In this document: piece after piece, positions 17,234 to 26,058 of the stretch
How positions within the stretch are numbered: the stretch's first letter is position 1
Layout: each line of letters opens with the position of its first letter
Assembly (NCBI RefSeq): GCF_018614035.1
Contig: NZ_JAGGPA010000003.1
Location: 62,001 to 126,000 of the forward strand
Length of the DNA stretch: 64,000 bases
From: Streptomyces sp. ISL-96
GTDB taxonomy: Bacteria; Actinomycetota; Actinomycetes; Streptomycetales; Streptomycetaceae
Direction of reading: 5' to 3'
The notes under the pieces: model-generated
Database searches by the model: none
Told to the model about the DNA's origin: nothing
Seen by the model: only the letters and a program-made list of their open reading frames with translations
Made by a program: the position numbers and the translations under genes

Positions 17234-19015
17234 ATGGGCCTGCAGCTGCGCGCTGCCACTCCTGAGGATCTGGAGTGGATCTACGAACTGCGTCACCGGG
17301 TGTACGCGGAGGAGCTGGGCCAGCATGCGCCGGATCCGGCCGGGCGGCTTCGCGACGGGCTGGACGGCGACAACGTCTACCTGGTCGCGGCGCGAGGAGC
17401 GGCCCGGATCGGCTTTGTCAGCCTGACTCCGCCCTGGTTGGGGCGGTACGCGCTGGACAAGTACCTGACCCGAGACGAGCTGCCGCTGCTGACCGACGGC
17501 GACCTGTTCGAGGTGCGCGTCCTCACCGTTGAACCGCGCTGGCGGACCACCGCGGCGGCGCCACTGCTGATGTACGCGGCGCTGCGCTGGATCGCCGCCC
17601 GGGGCGGGCGCCGGGTGGTGGCGATGGGGCGCAGCGAGCTGCTCGACATGTACCTCGCCGTCGGCCTGCGCCCGGTCGGCCGTACGGTCCACAGCGGTGC
17701 GCTGACGTTCGAGGTGCTGACCGGCGACGTGGCCGGGCTGAGAGAGGTCACGATGGACCGTTACGGCACGACGTTGGAGCGTCTGAGGTCCGAAGTGGAC
17801 TGGCGGCTGGACGTGCCGTTCGCGCCCCGGCCGGACGGCTGCGAACACGGCGGCGCCTCGTTCACCGCCATCGGCACGGACTTCCGCAGCCTGCACCGAC
17901 GCCATCAGGTGGTCGCGGCCGACGTGCTGGACGCCTGGTTCCCGCCGGCTCCCGGAGTGCGGGCGGCGCTGGCGGAGGATCCGGACTGGGCCGCCCGGAC
18001 ATCGCCGCCGAGCGGCGCCGAGGGCCTGTTGGCGGAAATCGCCGCGGCCCGGGCGCTGCCCGTGGAGACGCTCGCGGTGGGTGCCGGTTCCTCCGACCTG
18101 ATCTTCAGGGCGTTCGGCCAGTGGCTGACCCCGGAGAGCAGGGTGCTTCTGACAGACCCGGGATACGGCGAGTATGCCCACGTCACGGAGAAGGTGATCG
18201 GTTGCCGGGTGGACCGGTTCCGGCTGCGCCGTGAGGACGGCTGGCGGATCGATCCGGCCCGGCTGTCCGCTGCCGTCGAATCCGGTCGCTACGACCTCGT
18301 GGTGGTGGTCAACCCGAACAACCCGACCGGACGCCACGCGCCGGCCGCCGAGCTGCGCTCGGTGATCGCCGCCGCTGCGGACAGCACCCGCTGGTGGATC
18401 GACGAGGCGTACCTGGGCTATGTCGACCTGGCCGAGTCGCTCGCCCAGCTCGCCGCGACGGATCCGCGGGTGGTGGTCTGCACCTCGCTGTCGAAGATGT
18501 ACGCGCTGTCCGGCATGCGGGCCGCGTATCTGGTGGCCGACCCGGTGACCGCCGGGCGGCTGCGCCGATGGACGCCACCCTGGCCGGTGAGCCTCCCGGC
18601 GCAACTGGCCGCGGTGGCAGCCCTGCGCGACCCGGCCCACTACCGCGGCTGCTGGCTTCGCACCCACGCGCTGCGCCGGCAGCTGGCCGGGGACCTGGAC
18701 GGACTCGCCGGGCTGGACGGGGCCGTGGTGGTCGAGGAGGGCGTGGCGAACTTCCTCACCGTGACCCTGCCGGCCGGCGGGCCGAGTGCCGCGCAACTGG
18801 TGAACGAGTGCCGCCGCCACGACGTCTACCTGCGCGACCTGTCGCCGTTGTCGCCGGAGTACCGGGGGCGGACCGTGCGTATCGCGGTCAGGGACACCGC
18901 CGAGAACGCGCGCATCGTGGCCGCGTGTCGGGCCGCCCTGGAGGTGCTGGGGACGGATTCGGACTCGCTCGTCGCGATGCCCGCGGTCACTTCCGCCGCC
19001 GGATCCGCTCGGTGA
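17234..19015 (+). CDS. GNAT acetyltransferase fused to a fold-type I (HisC-like) aminotransferase
   Basis: A 593-residue two-domain protein. Residues of about 1-170 look like an N-acyltransferase of the GNAT superfamily (LRAATPEDLEWIYELRHRVYAEELG, then FEVRVLTVEPRWRTT). Residues of about 200-590 are a PLP aminotransferase of the HisC/CobD group: NPNNPTG at 360-366, D390 of IDEAYLGY and Schiff-base Lys421 in CTSLSKMYALSGMR. The fusion suggests amination and acylation of the same product. Its stop overlaps the next gene (GTGA), a CdsA-like cytidylyltransferase, hinting at a lipid or phospho-alcohol product. ATG at 17234 has AAAGAGG upstream; the substrate is unknown. Confidence 0.85.
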   Translation: MGLQLRAATPEDLEWIYELRHRVYAEELGQHAPDPAGRLRDGLDGDNVYLVAARGAARIGFVSLTPPWLGRYALDKYLTRDELPLLTDGDLFEVRVLTVEPRWRTTAAAPLLMYAALRWIAARGGRRVVAMGRSELLDMYLAVGLRPVGRTVHSGALTFEVLTGDVAGLREVTMDRYGTTLERLRSEVDWRLDVPFAPRPDGCEHGGASFTAIGTDFRSLHRRHQVVAADVLDAWFPPAPGVRAALAEDPDWAARTSPPSGAEGLLAEIAAARALPVETLAVGAGSSDLIFRAFGQWLTPESRVLLTDPGYGEYAHVTEKVIGCRVDRFRLRREDGWRIDPARLSAAVESGRYDLVVVVNPNNPTGRHAPAAELRSVIAAAADSTRWWIDEAYLGYVDLAESLAQLAATDPRVVVCTSLSKMYALSGMRAAYLVADPVTAGRLRRWTPPWPVSLPAQLAAVAALRDPAHYRGCWLRTHALRRQLAGDLDGLAGLDGAVVVEEGVANFLTVTLPAGGPSAAQLVNECRRHDVYLRDLSPLSPEYRGRTVRIAVRDTAENARIVAACRAALEVLGTDSDSLVAMPAVTSAAGSAR

Positions 19016-19821
19016 TCACCGTCGCCTCCCTGGCGCCCCACCTCGGTGGGGCGCTGGTCCTGGGCGGCCTCGCGGTGGCAGCGTCCCGGCGCCGTGAGCT
19101 GGTGATCCGGTGGTGCGCCTGGGCGGTCGGAGTGCCGCTGGTCACCGGTGCGTTCTGGCTGGGCCGCCCGGGCGCCGCGGCTGTCGCCATCGTGGTCGGG
19201 GTGATCGCCGTGATGGAGTACGGCGGGCTGATGCGGCTGGGCCGGGTCGACCGGGTGGTGCTCGCCGCGGCGGTGGTGGGCGTGGTGCTGGCCGCCTGGC
19301 TGGCGCCCGGACAGGTGCTCCGGGCGGTCGCGGCCGGGGCACTCGCGGTGGCCGCGGTGCCGCTCCTGGCGGGCGACGCCGATCATGGCCTGCGCCGGCT
19401 CGGCGCCGGCCTGCTGGGGCTGGCCTGGCTGAGTGTGACGGCCGCGCTGGTGCCGCTCGGGGCGAGCGCGCTGGCGTTGTTCGTGGCGGTCTCGGTCGCC
19501 GACATCGTGGCGTACTTCGCCGGTCGGGGGCTGGGCGGGCCACGGCTGTCGCCACTGTCGCCGGCCAAGCGGTGGAGCGGCACTCTGGCGGGGGCCGCCG
19601 CCGGCCTCGGCGCGCTCGCCGTACTGTCCGCGCTGAGCTGGCCGATGGCGGTCGCGGTGGCGGTCGGCGGCCCGGCCGGCGACCTTCTCGAATCCATGAT
19701 CAAGAGAGGTGCGCGGGCCAAGGACGCCGGCCGCTGGCTGCCCGGCTCCGGCGGCCTCCTGGACAGGATCGATTCGCTGCTCATCGCGCTGGCCGTCCTG
19801 CTTGTCCTGCCTCGGGCCTAG
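19012..19821 (+). CDS. CdsA-like phosphatidate cytidylyltransferase
   Basis: A 269-residue membrane protein with about seven to eight hydrophobic segments. The CDP-diacylglycerol synthase signature appears near the C-terminus as SMIKRGARAKDAGRWLPGSG followed by GLLDRIDS. The family pattern usually has PGHGG; here it is PGSGG, so one conserved His is Ser. It starts with GTG inside the stop of the aminotransferase fusion (GTGA overlap), so the two act together. The organism surely has a housekeeping CdsA elsewhere; this one may activate a different phospholipid or phosphorylated alcohol with CTP. Confidence 0.85.
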   Translation: MITVASLAPHLGGALVLGGLAVAASRRRELVIRWCAWAVGVPLVTGAFWLGRPGAAAVAIVVGVIAVMEYGGLMRLGRVDRVVLAAAVVGVVLAAWLAPGQVLRAVAAGALAVAAVPLLAGDADHGLRRLGAGLLGLAWLSVTAALVPLGASALALFVAVSVADIVAYFAGRGLGGPRLSPLSPAKRWSGTLAGAAAGLGALAVLSALSWPMAVAVAVGGPAGDLLESMIKRGARAKDAGRWLPGSGGLLDRIDSLLIALAVLLVLPRA

Positions 19822-20132
19822 GCGACGTCGCTGAGGCCCACCAGGCGCAGCAGCATCAGCAGGTCCTGGCGGGCGCCGCACAGCCGCAGCCGGCAGCCTG
19901 CTTTGCGGGCGGTGAGCCGCAGGCGGGCCAGGGCGTCGACGGCGGTGAGGTCCGGGTGGGTCAGTCCGGTGACGTCACAGATGACCTCGGTGGCCCCGGA
20001 CTCGTACAGCAGGCTGTCGAGTTCGTCGCACAGACGAGGGACGTCGGCCGGGGTCACCCGGCCGACGACGACGAGAACGGCCGGCATCGTGGCATCCACA
20101 TCAGGGAGACCGGGGCCGCGGCTGTAACTCAT
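19818..20132 (-). CDS. STAS-domain protein (anti-sigma-factor antagonist type)
   Basis: A 104-residue protein with the STAS fold: strand VLVVVGRVTPADVP, then VICDVTGLTHPDLTAVDALARL, where family members usually carry a phosphorylatable Ser or Thr. Here the position reads Asp-Leu-Thr-Ala. Such proteins bind anti-sigma kinases or sense ligands. Its stop (CTA) shares two bases with the stop of the convergent cdsA-like gene. No kinase gene is next to it. Confidence 0.8.
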   Translation of the reverse strand: MSYSRGPGLPDVDATMPAVLVVVGRVTPADVPRLCDELDSLLYESGATEVICDVTGLTHPDLTAVDALARLRLTARKAGCRLRLCGARQDLLMLLRLVGLSDVA

Positions 20133-20154
20133 CGGTGGAGGACGTGGACGAGAA

Positions 20155-20187
20155 GAGCGGGACCGGTGGCTTCCACCGGTCCCGCTC
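20155..20187. terminator. Terminator hairpin downstream of deoA
   Basis: A perfect 15-bp stem (GAGCGGGACCGGTGG at 20155-20169 and its complement at 20173-20187) with a 3-base loop lies 21 bp beyond the deoA stop. No gene uses it from the plus side, so it most likely ends the minus-strand nucleoside operon. Confidence 0.85.
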
Positions 20188-20208
20188 GGTCGTGCATGTC
20201 GTTACGTG

Positions 20209-21486
20209 TCAGGCGATGCGGCCCAGCACGATCGGGTTCGGGGTGAACTCCGTGCCCTCGGGGGCCGTCAGGACCCCGCCGTTCAGTGCTTCGAGGGCGT
20301 ACTCGAACTTCTCCGGGGTGTCCGTGTGCAGGGTCATCAGGCGCTGGCCCGCGGTGACCTTGTCGCCCGGCTTGGCGTGGAGTTCGATGCCCGCGCCCGC
20401 CTGGACCTGGTCCTCCTTGCGCGCGCGGCCCGCGCCGAGGCGCCAGGCCGCGACGCCCACGGCGTACGCGTCGAGGGTGGTGAGGACGCCGGACTCGGAG
20501 GCGTGGACCACGTGCTGCTCGCGGGCGACCGGGAGGGCCGCGTCCGGGTCGCCGCCCTGGGCCACGATCATGCGGCGCCAGACGTCCATCGCGGAGCCGT
20601 CGGCCAGTGCCTTGGCCGGGTCGGCGTCCTTCAGGCCGGCCGCGTCGAGCATTTCGCGGGCGAGCGCGAGGGTGAGTTCGACGACGTCGGCCGGGCCGCC
20701 GCCCGCCAGGACCTCGACCGACTCGCGGACTTCGAGGGCGTTGCCCGCCGTGAGGCCCAGCGGCGTCGTCATGTCGGTGAGCAGTGCCACCGTGCGTACG
20801 CCGTGGTCGGTGCCCAGGCCCACCATGGTGGCGGCGAGCTCGCGGGCGTCCTCGATGTTCTTCATGAAGGCGCCGGAGCCGACCTTCACGTCCAGGACGA
20901 GCGAGCCCGTACCCTCGGCGATCTTCTTCGACATGATGGAGGACGCGATCAGGGGGATCGCTTCGACCGTGCCGGTGACGTCGCGCAGGGCGTACAGCTT
21001 CTTGTCGGCCGGGGCCAGACCGTCGCCCGCCGCGCAGATGACCGCGCCGGTGGATTCGAGGACGTGCAGCATCTCCTCGTTGGAGAGCAGCGCACGCCAG
21101 CCGGGGATCGACTCCAGCTTGTCGAGCGTGCCGCCGGTGTGGCCGAGGCCCCGGCCCGAGAGCTGGGGTACGGCCGCGCCGCAGGCCGCGACCAGGGGGG
21201 CGAGGGGCAGCGTGATCTTGTCGCCCACGCCGCCCGTGGAGTGCTTGTCGGCGGTGGGGCGGGAGAGCTGCGCGAAGTTCATGCGCTCGCCCGAGTTGAT
21301 CATCGCTGCGGTCCAGCGGGCGATCTCGACGCGGTTCATGCCGTTGAGCAGGATCGCCATCGCGAGCGCTGACATCTGCTCGTCGGCGACCTCACCGCGC
21401 GTGTAGGCGTCGATGACCCAGTCGATCTGCTCGGGGCTCAGTTCGCCCTTGTCGCGCTTGGTCCGGATGACGGAGATGACGTCCAT
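20209..21486 (-). CDS. deoA: Thymidine phosphorylase
   Basis: A 425-residue enzyme that splits thymidine into thymine and deoxyribose-1-phosphate. The family signature is visible as SGRGLGHTGGTLDKLESIPG around residue 110, with the phosphate-binding KHSTGGVGDK before it and the C-terminal PYNP domain at the end. It is the last gene of the nucleoside uptake and salvage block. Five bases separate it from cdd. ATG at 21486 fits family length; the longer reading frame upstream is not protein-like. Confidence 0.97.
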   Translation of the reverse strand: MDVISVIRTKRDKGELSPEQIDWVIDAYTRGEVADEQMSALAMAILLNGMNRVEIARWTAAMINSGERMNFAQLSRPTADKHSTGGVGDKITLPLAPLVAACGAAVPQLSGRGLGHTGGTLDKLESIPGWRALLSNEEMLHVLESTGAVICAAGDGLAPADKKLYALRDVTGTVEAIPLIASSIMSKKIAEGTGSLVLDVKVGSGAFMKNIEDARELAATMVGLGTDHGVRTVALLTDMTTPLGLTAGNALEVRESVEVLAGGGPADVVELTLALAREMLDAAGLKDADPAKALADGSAMDVWRRMIVAQGGDPDAALPVAREQHVVHASESGVLTTLDAYAVGVAAWRLGAGRARKEDQVQAGAGIELHAKPGDKVTAGQRLMTLHTDTPEKFEYALEALNGGVLTAPEGTEFTPNPIVLGRIA

Positions 21487-21491
21487 GGGGT

Positions 21492-21917
21492 TTATCGGGT
21501 TCCTTCCGGGGTGCCGGGCGCCAGGTGCTGGGGGCCGAAGGCGTCGGGGAGCATGTGGGCGAGCGTACGGATGCCCGCTGACGTGTCGAGCAAAAGCGCC
21601 GGGCCGCCGAATTCGTACAGCAGCTGGCGGCAGCGGCCGCACGGCATCAGGTTTTCGCCCCGGCCGTCGACGCAGGTGAAGTGCGTCAGGCGGCCGCCGC
21701 CGGTGGCGTTGAGCTGCGAGACGAGGCCGCATTCGGCGCACAGGGAGAGGCCGTACGAGGCGTTCTCCACGTTGCAGCCGGTGACGATGCGGCCGGTGTC
21801 GACGAGGGCCGCGGCGCCGACCGGGAAGCCCGAGTACGGGGCGTACGCATGGGACATGGCCTCACGCGCCGCCTCCCGCAGGGCTTCCCAGTCGGCTGGT
21901 ACCGCGGCGTCCGTCAT
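21492..21917 (-). CDS. cdd: Cytidine deaminase
   Basis: A 141-residue zinc enzyme that converts cytidine and deoxycytidine to uridine and deoxyuridine. The motif GCNVENASYGLSLCAECG carries the catalytic Glu and first zinc Cys (family pattern C/HAE), and PCGRCRQ supplies the other two cysteines. The ATG at 21917 overlaps the permease stop by four bases (ATGA). It belongs with deoA and the BMP-type transporter to one salvage operon. Confidence 0.96.
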   Translation of the reverse strand: MTDAAVPADWEALREAAREAMSHAYAPYSGFPVGAAALVDTGRIVTGCNVENASYGLSLCAECGLVSQLNATGGGRLTHFTCVDGRGENLMPCGRCRQLLYEFGGPALLLDTSAGIRTLAHMLPDAFGPQHLAPGTPEGTR

Positions 21918-23176
21918 TTGCCCTGGCCCTTCCGGTACGGCATGCCGTTGGCCTTGGGCATCCGCAGCCGTTGCGCGGACAGCGCCAGGACGAGCAGCGT
22001 GGTGATGTAGGGCGCGGCGTCCACGAACTGGCTCGGGACCTCGTCGGTGAACGCGTACCAGGTGAAGAGGAGCACGGCGGCCACGGCGGAGATCGCCGCG
22101 GGCAGGTACTTCTTCTTGTACACCTGCCAGAACACCACGAGCAGCAGCAGGATCGCCAGCAGGAGCAGCATCGCGTGGACGTTCTCGGCGCCGCCGCGCA
22201 GCTTGAGGCTGTCGGTGAAGCCGAAGAGGCCCGCGCCGAGCGCCATTCCGCCCGGCATCCAGTTGCCGAAGATCATCGCGGCGAGGCCGATGTAGCCGCG
22301 GCCGCCGGTCTGGCCCTCCTGGTAGATGCCGGTCGCGACGATGGCGAGGAAGGCGCCCGCGAGGCCGGCCAGGCCGCCGGAGACGACGACGGCGATGTAC
22401 TTGTACTTGTAGACGTTCACGCCGAGGGACTCGGCGGCCATCGGGTTCTCACCGCAGGAGCGCAGCCGCAGGCCGAACGCCGTACGCCACAGGATCCAGA
22501 TGGTCGCCGGGATCAGGAGCAGCGCGAAGATCGTCAGCAGGGAGAGGTTGGTGAGCAGGCCGCCGAGGACGCCGGCGACGTCGGAGATGAAGAACCAGTG
22601 TTTGCCCTGGATGTCCTGTAGCCAGTCGGACAGTCCTGGGACGGTGACCTTGGTGATCTCGTCGATGCGCGGGGACTGCTTGGAGGAGCCGCCCTCGACC
22701 TTGTCGAAGGTGAAGTTGGACAGGTAGCGGGTGGCGCCCACGGCCAGGATGTTGATGGCCACACCGGAGACGATGTGGTTCACGCCGAAGGTGACCGTGA
22801 TGATCGCGTGCAGCAGACCGCCGATGGCGCCGCCGAGGATGCCGAAGGCGACACCCGTCCACGGGCCCCACTGGTAGCCGGCGTACGCGCCGAACCAGGT
22901 GCCCAGGATCATCATGCCTTCGAGGCCGATGTTGACGACGCCCGCGCGCTCGGCCCACAGGCCGCCGAGACCGGCGAGGCCGATCGGGATGGCGAGCTGG
23001 AGCGCGCCGGAGACCTGGCCGACCGAGGTCAGGTCGTCGGCGCCGCTGATGAGGCGGACCAGCGAGATCAGGGCGAGACCGCCCGCGATGATCAGCAGGA
23101 TGACGGGTACGGACAGCTTGCGGCGGGCGCTCTTCTTCGGCGCCGCGCTCACGGCGGAGACAGTGCTGGTACTCAT
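21914..23176 (-). CDS. Nucleoside ABC transporter permease (NupQ-like)
   Basis: A 420-residue membrane protein of the BPD_transp_2 family, with about 10 helices and the conserved stretch GLWAERAGVVNIGLEGMMIL. An extra hydrophilic loop of about 60 residues (DKVEGGSSKQSPRIDEI) follows helix 4. Together with the neighbouring permease, ATPase and BMP lipoprotein it forms an importer of nucleosides like the B. subtilis NupNOPQ system. Its ATG overlaps the stop of the first permease by one base. Confidence 0.93.
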   Translation of the reverse strand: MSTSTVSAVSAAPKKSARRKLSVPVILLIIAGGLALISLVRLISGADDLTSVGQVSGALQLAIPIGLAGLGGLWAERAGVVNIGLEGMMILGTWFGAYAGYQWGPWTGVAFGILGGAIGGLLHAIITVTFGVNHIVSGVAINILAVGATRYLSNFTFDKVEGGSSKQSPRIDEITKVTVPGLSDWLQDIQGKHWFFISDVAGVLGGLLTNLSLLTIFALLLIPATIWILWRTAFGLRLRSCGENPMAAESLGVNVYKYKYIAVVVSGGLAGLAGAFLAIVATGIYQEGQTGGRGYIGLAAMIFGNWMPGGMALGAGLFGFTDSLKLRGGAENVHAMLLLLAILLLLVVFWQVYKKKYLPAAISAVAAVLLFTWYAFTDEVPSQFVDAAPYITTLLVLALSAQRLRMPKANGMPYRKGQGK

Positions 23177-24288
23177 TACGCCGCCACCTCCTCACGGTTC
23201 TTGCGGGCGGCTGCGGCGAGCTCCTCGCCCACCTTCTGCTGCTGGCGGCGGAGCCCGTAACGGCGGACGAGTTCGTAACTGACGACGACCGCGATCACGA
23301 TCAGGCCCTGCATGATCGTGGCGATTTCTTTTTCGTAGCCGTACTGGTCGAGCGCGGCGGACGCCTTGTCCAGGAACGCGATCAGCAGTGCGCTGAAGAA
23401 GATGCCGACCGGGTTGTTGCGGCCGAGCAGGGCGATGGTGATGCCCGTGAAGCCGATTCCGGTCGGGAAGCTGAGGCTGTACGTGTGGGTGTCGCCCAGC
23501 AGCGTCGGCATACCGGCGAGACCGGCGACGCCGCCCGAGATGAGCATCGCGGTGAGGATCATCTTCTTGGCGTCGACACCGGAGGCCGCGGCGGCGCTCT
23601 CGCTGGCGCCGGTGGCGCGCAGGTCGAAGCCGAAGCGGGTGCGGTTGAGGATGAACCAGTAGACGACGCCGAGTGCGAAGGCGACGAACGTAAAGCCATA
23701 GATCTCGCCGCCGTCACCCATGCTGACGCTCGGGAACCAGCCGGACTCCGCGATCTCACCCGTGGTGAGGTCGTTGGAACCCGGCAGCTGCACACCGAAG
23801 TTGTCGGTGAGGATGAGCCAGGCGATGAGGCTGGTGGCGATCGCGTTGAGCATGATCGTGGAGACGACCTCACTCACCCCGCGCAGGGTCTTGAGCACAC
23901 CCGCGATACCCGCCCAGAAGGCACCGGTCAGCATCGCGACGATCACGATCATCGCGACGTGCAGCGGACCCGGCAGCTCGACGGCGGCGCCGGCCAGGGC
24001 CGCCATCATCGCGGCGAGCCGGTACTGGCCGTCGACGCCGATGTTGAACAGGTTCATCCGGAAGCCGATGGCCACGGCGAGCGCCGCCAGGTAGTACGTG
24101 CCGGCCTGGTTCAGGATGAGCACCTGGATGTCGGCGTACTGCGCGCTCTCGACCATCAGCGTGTACGGCTCGAACGGGTCGCGGCCCGAGGCGAGCAGCA
24201 CCACCGAGGTGAGCGCGATGGCGACGACCAGCGCGAGCACTGGGCCGGCGAGGCCCAGAATCAGCCGGTCCTTGTCGAATTTCTTCAT
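23176..24288 (-). CDS. Nucleoside ABC transporter permease (NupP-like)
   Basis: A 370-residue BPD_transp_2 permease. The family-specific loop is seen as IGFRMNLFNIGVDGQYRLAA, where NIGVDGQ contacts the ATPase, and GFDLRATGASESAAAASGV matches nucleoside permeases. ATG at 24288 overlaps the ATPase stop by one base and its own stop touches the next ATG. This tight coupling fits equal amounts of the two permeases. Confidence 0.93.
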   Translation of the reverse strand: MKKFDKDRLILGLAGPVLALVVAIALTSVVLLASGRDPFEPYTLMVESAQYADIQVLILNQAGTYYLAALAVAIGFRMNLFNIGVDGQYRLAAMMAALAGAAVELPGPLHVAMIVIVAMLTGAFWAGIAGVLKTLRGVSEVVSTIMLNAIATSLIAWLILTDNFGVQLPGSNDLTTGEIAESGWFPSVSMGDGGEIYGFTFVAFALGVVYWFILNRTRFGFDLRATGASESAAAASGVDAKKMILTAMLISGGVAGLAGMPTLLGDTHTYSLSFPTGIGFTGITIALLGRNNPVGIFFSALLIAFLDKASAALDQYGYEKEIATIMQGLIVIAVVVSYELVRRYGLRRQQQKVGEELAAAARKNREEVAA

Positions 24289-25850
24289 CAGGCCTCGTCC
24301 TCCGGGGCGTGCTCCAGATGACCGCTGGCGGCGCCGGTCATGGCCGAGCCCAGCTCCTCCGGGGTGATGGTGGCCGGGTCGGCGTCCGCGACCAGGCGGC
24401 CGCGGTACATGACCCGCAGGGTGTCGGAGAGCCCGATGAGCTCGTCCAGGTCGGCGGAGATCAGCAGTACGGCCAGTCCCTCGCGGCGTGCTTCGCGGAT
24501 CTGGTCCCAGATCTGCGCCTGCGCGCCGACGTCCACACCGCGCGTGGGGTGCGCGGCGATGAGCAGCTTGGGGGCGTGGCTCATCTCGCGGCCGACGATC
24601 AGCTTCTGCTGGTTGCCGCCGGACAGGGAGGCCGCGGTGACCTCGATACCGGGCGTACGGACGTCGTACTCGCGCACGATCCGTTCGGTGTCGGCGCGGG
24701 CCGCCTTCAGGTCGAGCAGCCCGCGCTTGGAGTTGGGCTCCTCGGTGACGTGGCCGAGGATGCGGTTCTCCCACAGCGGCGCTTCCAGCAGCAGGCCGTG
24801 CCGGTGGCGGTCCTCGGGGATGTAGCCGATGCCGCGCTCGCGGCGCTTGCGGGTGGGCGCGCGGGAGATGTCGGTGTCGTCGAGGGTGATGGCGCCGCCG
24901 TCGGGGGTGCGCAGACCCATGATCGTCTCGACGAGTTCCGCCTGGCCGTTGCCCTCGACGCCCGCGATGCCGAGGACTTCGCCCTTGTGGATGGTGAAGT
25001 CGATCCCGGCCAGCACCTCGCGTACGGCGCCGTCGGGGTCGATGGCGTTCAGGTGGAGGTCCTGGATGCGGAGCATCGGTACGTCGGTGACCGTCGACTC
25101 GCGGGTCTCGGGCGACGGGAGTTCGGTGCCGACCATCAGCTCGGCGAGCTGCTTGGTGGTGGTCTTCTTCGGGTCGGCGGTGCCCACGGTCGTACCGCGC
25201 CGGATGACGGTGATGTCGTCGGCGACCGACAGGACCTCGCCCAGCTTGTGCGAGATGAAGATGACCGTCAGGCCCTCGGACTTGAGCTCGCGGAGGTTGG
25301 CGAAGAGCGCGTCGACCTCCTGCGGGACCAGGACGGCGGTCGGCTCGTCGAGGATGAGGATGCGGGCGCCGCGGTAGAGGACCTTGAGGATCTCCACGCG
25401 CTGGCGGTCGGCCACGCCCAGGTTCTCGACCAGGGCGTCGGGCCGCACGTTCAGTCCGTACGCCTGGGAGATCTCCTTGATCTTGTTACGGGCCTTGGCG
25501 CCGATGCCGTACAGCTTCTCGCCGCCGAGAACGACGTTCTCCAGGACGGTGAGGTTGTCGGCCAGCATGAAGTGCTGGTGCACCATGCCGATGCCGCGTG
25601 CGATGGCGTCGGCGGGGCTGTGGAAGGTGGCCTGCTCCCCGTCGATGGTGATGGTGCCCTCGTCCGGCTTCTGCATGCCGTAGAGGATCTTCATCAGGGT
25701 CGACTTTCCGGCACCGTTCTCACCGACGAGGGCGTGCACGGTGCCCTTGCGGATGGTGATGTCGATGTCGTGGTTGGCGACGACGCCGGGGAAGCGCTTG
25801 GTGATGCCGTGCAGTTCTACGGCGGGGGGCGGGCTGGACGCGTTGATGAC
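24288..25850 (-). CDS. Nucleoside ABC transporter ATP-binding protein (double ABC, NupO-like); unusual start
   Basis: A protein of about 520 residues with two ABC domains. Domain 1 has Walker A GENGAGKST, and domain 2 has GVEGNGQAEL (a degenerate P-loop, usual in this family) and signature SLSGGNQQK. The first normal start codon (GTG at 25739) would cut off the conserved beta-strands LHGITKRFPGVVANHDI just before Walker A. The frame continues upstream to GTC at 25850 or ATC at 25847, and AAGGAG lies directly before. The real start is probably a non-standard codon, or a sequencing error hides an ATG/GTG. Function: energises nucleoside uptake. Confidence 0.9.
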   Translation of the reverse strand, partial: VINASSPPPAVELHGITKRFPGVVANHDIDITIRKGTVHALVGENGAGKSTLMKILYGMQKPDEGTITIDGEQATFHSPADAIARGIGMVHQHFMLADNLTVLENVVLGGEKLYGIGAKARNKIKEISQAYGLNVRPDALVENLGVADRQRVEILKVLYRGARILILDEPTAVLVPQEVDALFANLRELKSEGLTVIFISHKLGEVLSVADDITVIRRGTTVGTADPKKTTTKQLAELMVGTELPSPETRESTVTDVPMLRIQDLHLNAIDPDGAVREVLAGIDFTIHKGEVLGIAGVEGNGQAELVETIMGLRTPDGGAITLDDTDISRAPTRKRRERGIGYIPEDRHRHGLLLEAPLWENRILGHVTEEPNSKRGLLDLKAARADTERIVREYDVRTPGIEVTAASLSGGNQQKLIVGREMSHAPKLLIAAHPTRGVDVGAQAQIWDQIREARREGLAVLLISADLDELIGLSDTLRVMYRGRLVADADPATITPEELGSAMTGAASGHLEHAPEDEA

Positions 25851-25924
25851 GCACTCTCCTTGGCGGAAAGGAGCGGGAGGCAGGGAGGCTGGGGCGCGGC
25901 GAAACTATCGTGCTGCGAGAGTGT

Positions 25925-25936
25925 CTACGCGCGTAG
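25925..25936. promoter_or_regulatory. Palindromic operator candidate CTACGCGCGTAG
   Basis: A perfect 12-bp palindrome about 75 bp upstream of the ATPase gene, within the gap between the BMP lipoprotein gene and the transporter genes. A near-identical site lies in the promoter of the BMP gene at 27161-27174, so both may bind one repressor that responds to nucleosides. Confidence 0.6.
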
Positions 25937-25989
25937 CACTGCCAAATATCAAAAAGACGGGGCGATGCGGGCTTATTCGGATGCGGCCC

Positions 25990-26028
25990 GGGGCCGGAGA
26001 GGCGGCGGAAAACCGCCTCCCCGGCCCC
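25990..26028. terminator. Hairpin downstream of the BMP lipoprotein gene (terminator or attenuator)
   Basis: Arms of 16 bases (25990-26005 and 26013-26028) pair with one mismatch around a 7-base loop, 31 bp beyond the BMP stop. Read-through past it would reach the ATPase and permease genes, so it could lower their level relative to the abundant binding lipoprotein. Confidence 0.75.
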
Positions 26029-26058
26029 CGGGTCTCGCGTCGTCGTGGCCGGCCGGCC

